NCBI RefSeq assembly: GCF_000719975.1
Contig: NZ_JOIJ01000038.1
Span: forward strand, 1 to 17,807
DNA length: 17,807 nucleotides
Direction of reading: 5' to 3'
Source: Prauserella rugosa
Lineage (GTDB): Bacteria; Actinomycetota; Actinomycetes; Mycobacteriales; Pseudonocardiaceae
Shown here: positions 15,288 through 17,807 of the stretch, one piece after another
How the letters are laid out: every line of letters begins with the position of its first letter
Numbering within the stretch: the first letter of the stretch is position 1
Notes under the pieces: model-generated
Told to the model about the DNA's origin: nothing
The model's database searches: none
What the model saw: the letters and a program-made list of their open reading frames with translations, nothing else
Program-made: the position numbers and the translations under genes

Positions 15288-15299
15288 GCAACGCGTTGC
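15288..15299. promoter_or_regulatory. Perfect 12-bp palindrome GCAACGCGTTGC
   Basis: The sequence is exactly self-complementary around a central CGCG and lies just after the terminator, about 300 bases upstream of the betaine-operon promoter. Its form resembles LacI-family operators (AACG/CGTT half-sites), but there is no such regulator gene in the window. The match is by eye and could be coincidental in GC-rich DNA. Confidence 0.35.
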
Positions 15300-15598
15300 C
15301 GAATACGCTACGAACTCACATCCCGTATCACTCATCAGACTCGTGGACTAGAGCTACGGCGAAATCCATGCCAGATGACACCCTGAGTAGAACGCAATAG
15401 GCCGTACGTGTCCGAGTGTTACGGAGGTCACAAAACGCTTGGATGTGTAACGCGCACTGGTGCGGGCCTTGCCGCTACGGGCGCTCCGACCTCGTATAAC
15501 GCCGGTTCTGCACGTGCGTTCCGCGGCGCCATCGAACGCTCGGAGCGTCGCTCGAGCGGTATACGAGGGGTGAAAATTCGCGTCACGCCATGGACCCA

Positions 15599-15628
15599 TT
15601 GATCGAACGGCGACTTTGTGAATAGATT
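15599..15628 (+). promoter_or_regulatory. Sigma70-type promoter of the betaine operon
   Basis: TTGATC (15599-15604), an 18-base spacer and TAGATT (15623-15628) fit the housekeeping consensus reasonably well (TTGACA, 17-18, TATAAT). Transcription would start near 15635 and give a leader of about 295 bases before the ATG at 15931. A second AT-rich element, GTATAAC near 15496, has TTGCCG 20 bases upstream and is a weaker alternative. Prediction only. Confidence 0.5.
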
Positions 15629-15695
15629 GAGGCTCAGGCGGTTTGCACGGGATCAGCGCGGATCCGAGCAATTCCGCCCGGTCGGGGTGAAGGGC

Positions 15696-15800
15696 CGCGT
15701 CAGGTGTGACGCGCGTTACGCTGGCAGCGCACAAATGCGCGCCGCAGGCCGATTTTTTCGAATCGCGATCGATGGATCGCGTCGTCGGCCTGGCCTTTTT
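15696..15800 (+). ncRNA. Structured leader with terminator-like hairpin upstream of the betaine operon
   Basis: Three consecutive hairpins are visible. The first is CGCGTCA/TGACGCG (15696-15702, 15707-15713) with a GGTG loop. The second is GGC-A-GCGCA/TGCGC-GCC (15723-15731, 15736-15743) with a CAAA loop. In the third, the unbroken right arm 15775-15791 pairs with 15746-15770, which has bulges of T6 (15753-15758) and AT (15762-15763), around a GATG loop. T5 (15796-15800) follows three bases after the closing C15745-G15792 pair. This is the arrangement of an attenuator or riboswitch expression platform, ending about 130 bases before the ATG of the methyltransferase. No known riboswitch class (SAM, SAH, glycine, c-di-AMP) was recognised. 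The function is inferred. Confidence 0.5.
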
Positions 15801-15930
15801 CATGCCCTTCCCCGACGTGTTCGCGGCCGTATCTCCGCACCGAGCGTGGGTCGAGGAGGCATCTGCGGGGAGCTGCGGTGACGCGGCCACGGACAGCAAG
15901 CACCGATCCGCCGAACGTGGAGGGAACGCA

Positions 15931-17628
15931 ATGCAGGAATCAGCGGCTGGCACCACCGATGCGCAGGCCGAAGTAGCAGAGAAGAGCCGGGCCGACGCGC
16001 ATCCCGACCAGGCGTTCGGTTCCGACCCGCTGGCGGTCCGGGAGAGCGACCACTACGCCGAGGAGTACAACGAGGGCTTCGTCGACAAGTGGGACGAGCT
16101 CATCGACTGGAAGGGTCGGTACGAGAGCGAGGGCAGCTTCTTCGTCGACCTGCTGCGCAAGCACGGTGTGGAGTCGGTCCTCGACGCCGCGACCGGCACC
16201 GGCTTCCACTCGGTGCGACTGCTCGAGGCCGGCTTCGACACCACCAGCGTCGACGGCAGCGCCGAGATGCTGGCCAAGGCCTTCGAGAACGGCAAGGAGT
16301 ACGGCGACTACGTCCTGAAGGTCGTGCACGCCGACTGGCGCTGGCTGTCGAAGGACGTGCAGGGCAAGTACGACGCCATCGTCTGCCTCGGCAACTCCTT
16401 CACGCACCTGTTCGACGAGAACGACCGTCGCAAGGCGCTGGCCGAGTTCTACGCCGTCCTCAAGCACGACGGCATCCTCATCATCGACCAGCGCAACTAC
16501 GACTCGATCCTCGACAACGGGTTCTCGAGCAAGCACACGTACTACTACTGCGGCGACGAGGTGACCGCCGAGCCGGAGTACGTCGACGACGGGCTGGCCC
16601 GTTTCCGGTACGAGTTCGCCGACGGCTCGCTGTACCACCTCAACATGTTCCCGCTGCGCAAGAACTACGTGCGCCGCCTGCTGCGGGAGGTCGGCTTCCA
16701 GAAGATCGACACCTACGGTGACTTCCAGGAGAGCTACGCCAACGAGGAGCCCGACTTCTTCATCCACGTGGCGTCGAAGGAGTACATCGAGGGCGCGCTG
16801 ACGGCGAACTACTCGAGCGCGGTCAACACGGCCCGCGAGTACTACAACTCCGAGGACGCCGACAACTTCTACTACAACATCTGGGGCGGCACCGACATCC
16901 ACGTCGGCCTCTACCAGTCCGAGGACGAGGAGATCGCCCCGGCCAGCCGCCGCACCGTCGAGCAGATGGCCAAGAGGCTCGGTCTGACCGAGGGTCAGAA
17001 GGTCCTCGACCTGGGCGCGGGATACGGTGGCGCGGCGCGTTACCTCGCCGAGACCTACGGCGCTAAGGTGACGTGCCTGAACCTGTCCGAAGTGGAAAAC
17101 GAGCGGAACCGGCAGTTCAACAAGGACGCCGGGCTGTCCGAGCTGATCGACGTCATCGACGGCGACTTCGAGAACCTGCCGTTCAACGACAACGAGTTCG
17201 ACGTCATCTGGTCGCAGGACGCCATCCTGCACAGCGGTGACCGTGTCCGCGTGGTCGAGGAGGCCGTGCGGGTCCTCAAGCCGGAGGGGCAGATGGTGTT
17301 CACGGACCCGATGGCCGCCGACGACTGCGACACCTCGTCCCTGCAGCCGATCCTCGACCGGCTGCACCTCGACAGCCTGGGTTCGCCCGGCTTCTACAAG
17401 AAGGAGCTGACCCGTCTCGGCCTGAAGTCGGTGGAGTTCGAGGACCACACCGACCAGCTCGCACGGCACTACGGTCGCGTGCTGGCCGAGCTCGAGAAGC
17501 GTGAGGACGAGCTGGCCGCGACGATCAGCAAGGAGTACCGCGAGCACATGAAGACCGGCCTCAAGAACTGGGTCGCCGGAGGCAAGTCCGGCAACCTCGC
17601 GTGGGGCATCTTCCACGTCAAGGCGTGA
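15931..17628 (+). CDS. Fused glycine/sarcosine and sarcosine/dimethylglycine N-methyltransferase
   Basis: 565 residues from ATG 15931 with GGAGGG six bases upstream; the frame stays open upstream but has no better start. The N-terminal half (about 30-290) is GSMT-like: HYAEEYNEGFVDKWDELIDW, SAM motif LDAATGTGFHS (84-94), IVCLGNSFTHLFDENDRRKA. The C-terminal half (about 300-565) is SDMT-like: YYNSEDADNFYYNIWGGTDI, SAM motif VLDLGAGYGGAARYL (358-372), WSQDAILHSGDR. Together they methylate glycine three times to glycine betaine, a cytoplasmic compatible solute, using three S-adenosylmethionine. The same fusion is known from the halophile Actinopolyspora halophila; in other bacteria the two enzymes are usually separate. 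The protein is acidic, rich in Asp and Glu, as expected in a salt-adapted cell. metK follows 65 bases downstream without a terminator, supplying the methyl donor. Expression is probably controlled by the promoter and structured leader upstream. Confidence 0.95.
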   Translation: MQESAAGTTDAQAEVAEKSRADAHPDQAFGSDPLAVRESDHYAEEYNEGFVDKWDELIDWKGRYESEGSFFVDLLRKHGVESVLDAATGTGFHSVRLLEAGFDTTSVDGSAEMLAKAFENGKEYGDYVLKVVHADWRWLSKDVQGKYDAIVCLGNSFTHLFDENDRRKALAEFYAVLKHDGILIIDQRNYDSILDNGFSSKHTYYYCGDEVTAEPEYVDDGLARFRYEFADGSLYHLNMFPLRKNYVRRLLREVGFQKIDTYGDFQESYANEEPDFFIHVASKEYIEGALTANYSSAVNTAREYYNSEDADNFYYNIWGGTDIHVGLYQSEDEEIAPASRRTVEQMAKRLGLTEGQKVLDLGAGYGGAARYLAETYGAKVTCLNLSEVENERNRQFNKDAGLSELIDVIDGDFENLPFNDNEFDVIWSQDAILHSGDRVRVVEEAVRVLKPEGQMVFTDPMAADDCDTSSLQPILDRLHLDSLGSPGFYKKELTRLGLKSVEFEDHTDQLARHYGRVLAELEKREDELAATISKEYREHMKTGLKNWVAGGKSGNLAWGIFHVKA

Positions 17629-17693
17629 CCCGGCGCCAGACCGCAGACAAGAAACACCAGTAAGACCGCTCCCGTCGACGAGAAGGAAGCATT

Positions 17694-17807
17694 GTGGCTA
17701 CAGGCAGGCTGTTCACCAGTGAGTCCGTGACCGAGGGTCATCCGGACAAGATTTGTGACGCGATCAGTGACACGATTTTGGATGCGATGTTGTCGCAGGA
17801 TCCGCGG
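17694..17807 (+). CDS. metK: S-adenosylmethionine synthetase, N-terminal part
   Basis: 38 codons are visible before the right edge. GTG 17694 is preceded by AGAAGGA about seven bases upstream. The translation [20 protein letters not shown] followed by [18 protein letters not shown] is the highly conserved MetK N-terminus; the GHPDK His and Asp bind ATP phosphates and Mg2+. It makes S-adenosylmethionine from methionine and ATP. Its place 65 bases after the betaine methyltransferase, with no terminator between, says that methyl-donor supply is co-expressed with betaine synthesis. Whether this is the only metK or a dedicated second copy cannot be seen. Several T-ending and TTG codons in this stretch contrast slightly with the preceding gene. 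Confidence 0.97.
   Translation, partial: MATGRLFTSESVTEGHPDKICDAISDTILDAMLSQDPR

Larger units (their letters stand above)
15055..15930. other. 876-bp intergenic control region
   Basis: No convincing gene is seen. Open frames exist on both strands, the longest a minus-strand frame of about 200 codons at 15354-15956, but they lack family similarity, ribosome-binding sites and the strong third-position G/C bias of the neighbours. From left to right the stretch holds a small hairpin ATTCAC/GTGAAT (15057-15073), a direct repeat TCACCGGA near 15083 and 15101, a palindrome cluster (15181-15210), a strong terminator (15234-15271), a 12-bp palindrome (15288-15299), a sigma70-type promoter (15599-15628) and a structured leader with a terminator-like hairpin (15696-15800). 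Confidence 0.7.

Noticed and set aside
15055..15300. Known riboswitch (SAM, SAH, glycine or c-di-AMP) near the betaine operon
   Set aside because: None of the conserved core sequences I know for these classes could be found by eye. A covariance-model search would be decisive.
15418..15451. MtrA-like GTTAC/GTCAC/GTAAC elements upstream of the betaine operon
   Set aside because: MtrA controls osmotic genes in corynebacteria, but the spacings here (9 and 20 bases) do not fit its direct-repeat site.
15618..15881. Possible small plus-strand gene of 87 codons in the leader
   Set aside because: The frame begins at GTG within the predicted -10 region, has no ribosome-binding site, and is Arg-rich without family similarity. 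The hairpins explain the segment better.
15354..15956. Minus-strand open frame of about 200 codons covering the betaine leader
   Set aside because: It has no recognisable domain and no ribosome-binding site, its composition is Arg/Ser/Ala-rich as in chance frames of GC-rich DNA, and it overlaps the start of the methyltransferase gene.
15940..17616. Minus-strand frame of 558 codons over the betaine methyltransferase
   Set aside because: It is rich in Val, Leu and Glu and forms a mirror of the strongly biased plus-strand codons; no domain is visible.
1..17807. CRISPR arrays, tRNA or rRNA genes, insertion sequences
   Set aside because: No regular repeat-spacer pattern, no cloverleaf-like sequence, no rRNA segment and no transposase gene were seen.

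Overview
This is a high-GC actinobacterial window. Most genes use G/C at third codon positions, GTG starts are frequent, and several families are typical of actinomycetes (a DUF222/HNH protein, twin-arginine-exported phosphatases, a wHTH-only GntR regulator, a SigB/SigF-like promoter). The fused glycine/sarcosine/dimethylglycine N-methyltransferase next to metK points to a halophilic or salt-tolerant actinomycete able to make glycine betaine from glycine, probably in the Pseudonocardiales (Actinopolyspora/Saccharomonospora-like). That placement is inference; no rRNA or other taxonomic marker is present.

Layout. (1) 1-539, minus: 5' part of a DUF222 (HNH-endonuclease-associated) gene running off the left edge, with T-richer third positions than the rest. 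(2) 540-906: non-coding, with a long imperfect inverted repeat and shorter direct repeats. (3) 907-6099, minus: a tightly packed five-gene set, transcribed right to left: short-chain dehydrogenase, PIG-L/MshB-type deacetylase, ArsR-type regulator, HAD beta-phosphoglucomutase, GH65 phosphorylase. A SigB/SigF-like promoter lies just upstream of the first gene. (4) 6100-6568: divergent control region with a perfect 16-bp palindrome and short repeats. (5) 6569-9974: STAS protein with a strong terminator, a class I methyltransferase and a DUF2237 protein whose stops overlap in CTAG, a small GntR-type regulator, and an unrecognised 340-residue protein. (6) 10119-11783, minus: an EAL-linker-GGDEF protein with degenerate signature motifs. 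(7) 11987-15054, plus: PhoD-type phosphatase and an NPP-type phosphodiesterase, both with twin-arginine signals and overlapping by ATGA. (8) 15055-15930: 876 bp with no convincing gene, containing palindromes, a strong terminator, a sigma70-type promoter and a long structured leader. (9) 15931-17807, plus: the fused betaine methyltransferase and the start of metK, running off the right edge.

How the genes fit together. MetK supplies S-adenosylmethionine for the three methylations carried out by the fusion enzyme (glycine to sarcosine to dimethylglycine to betaine). The roughly 300-nt leader carries consecutive hairpins, the last followed by T5, and looks like a cis-regulatory RNA or attenuator. 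In the minus-strand set, GH65 phosphorolysis of an alpha-glucoside would yield beta-glucose 1-phosphate, which the adjacent phosphomutase converts to glucose 6-phosphate; its linkage to a stress-type promoter, an oxidoreductase and an ArsR regulator suggests sugar mobilisation under stress. The two exported phosphatases probably scavenge phosphate from phosphodiesters. The strongest candidate for something undescribed is the betaine-operon leader; the inverted repeat ahead of the DUF222 gene and the degenerate EAL-GGDEF protein come next.
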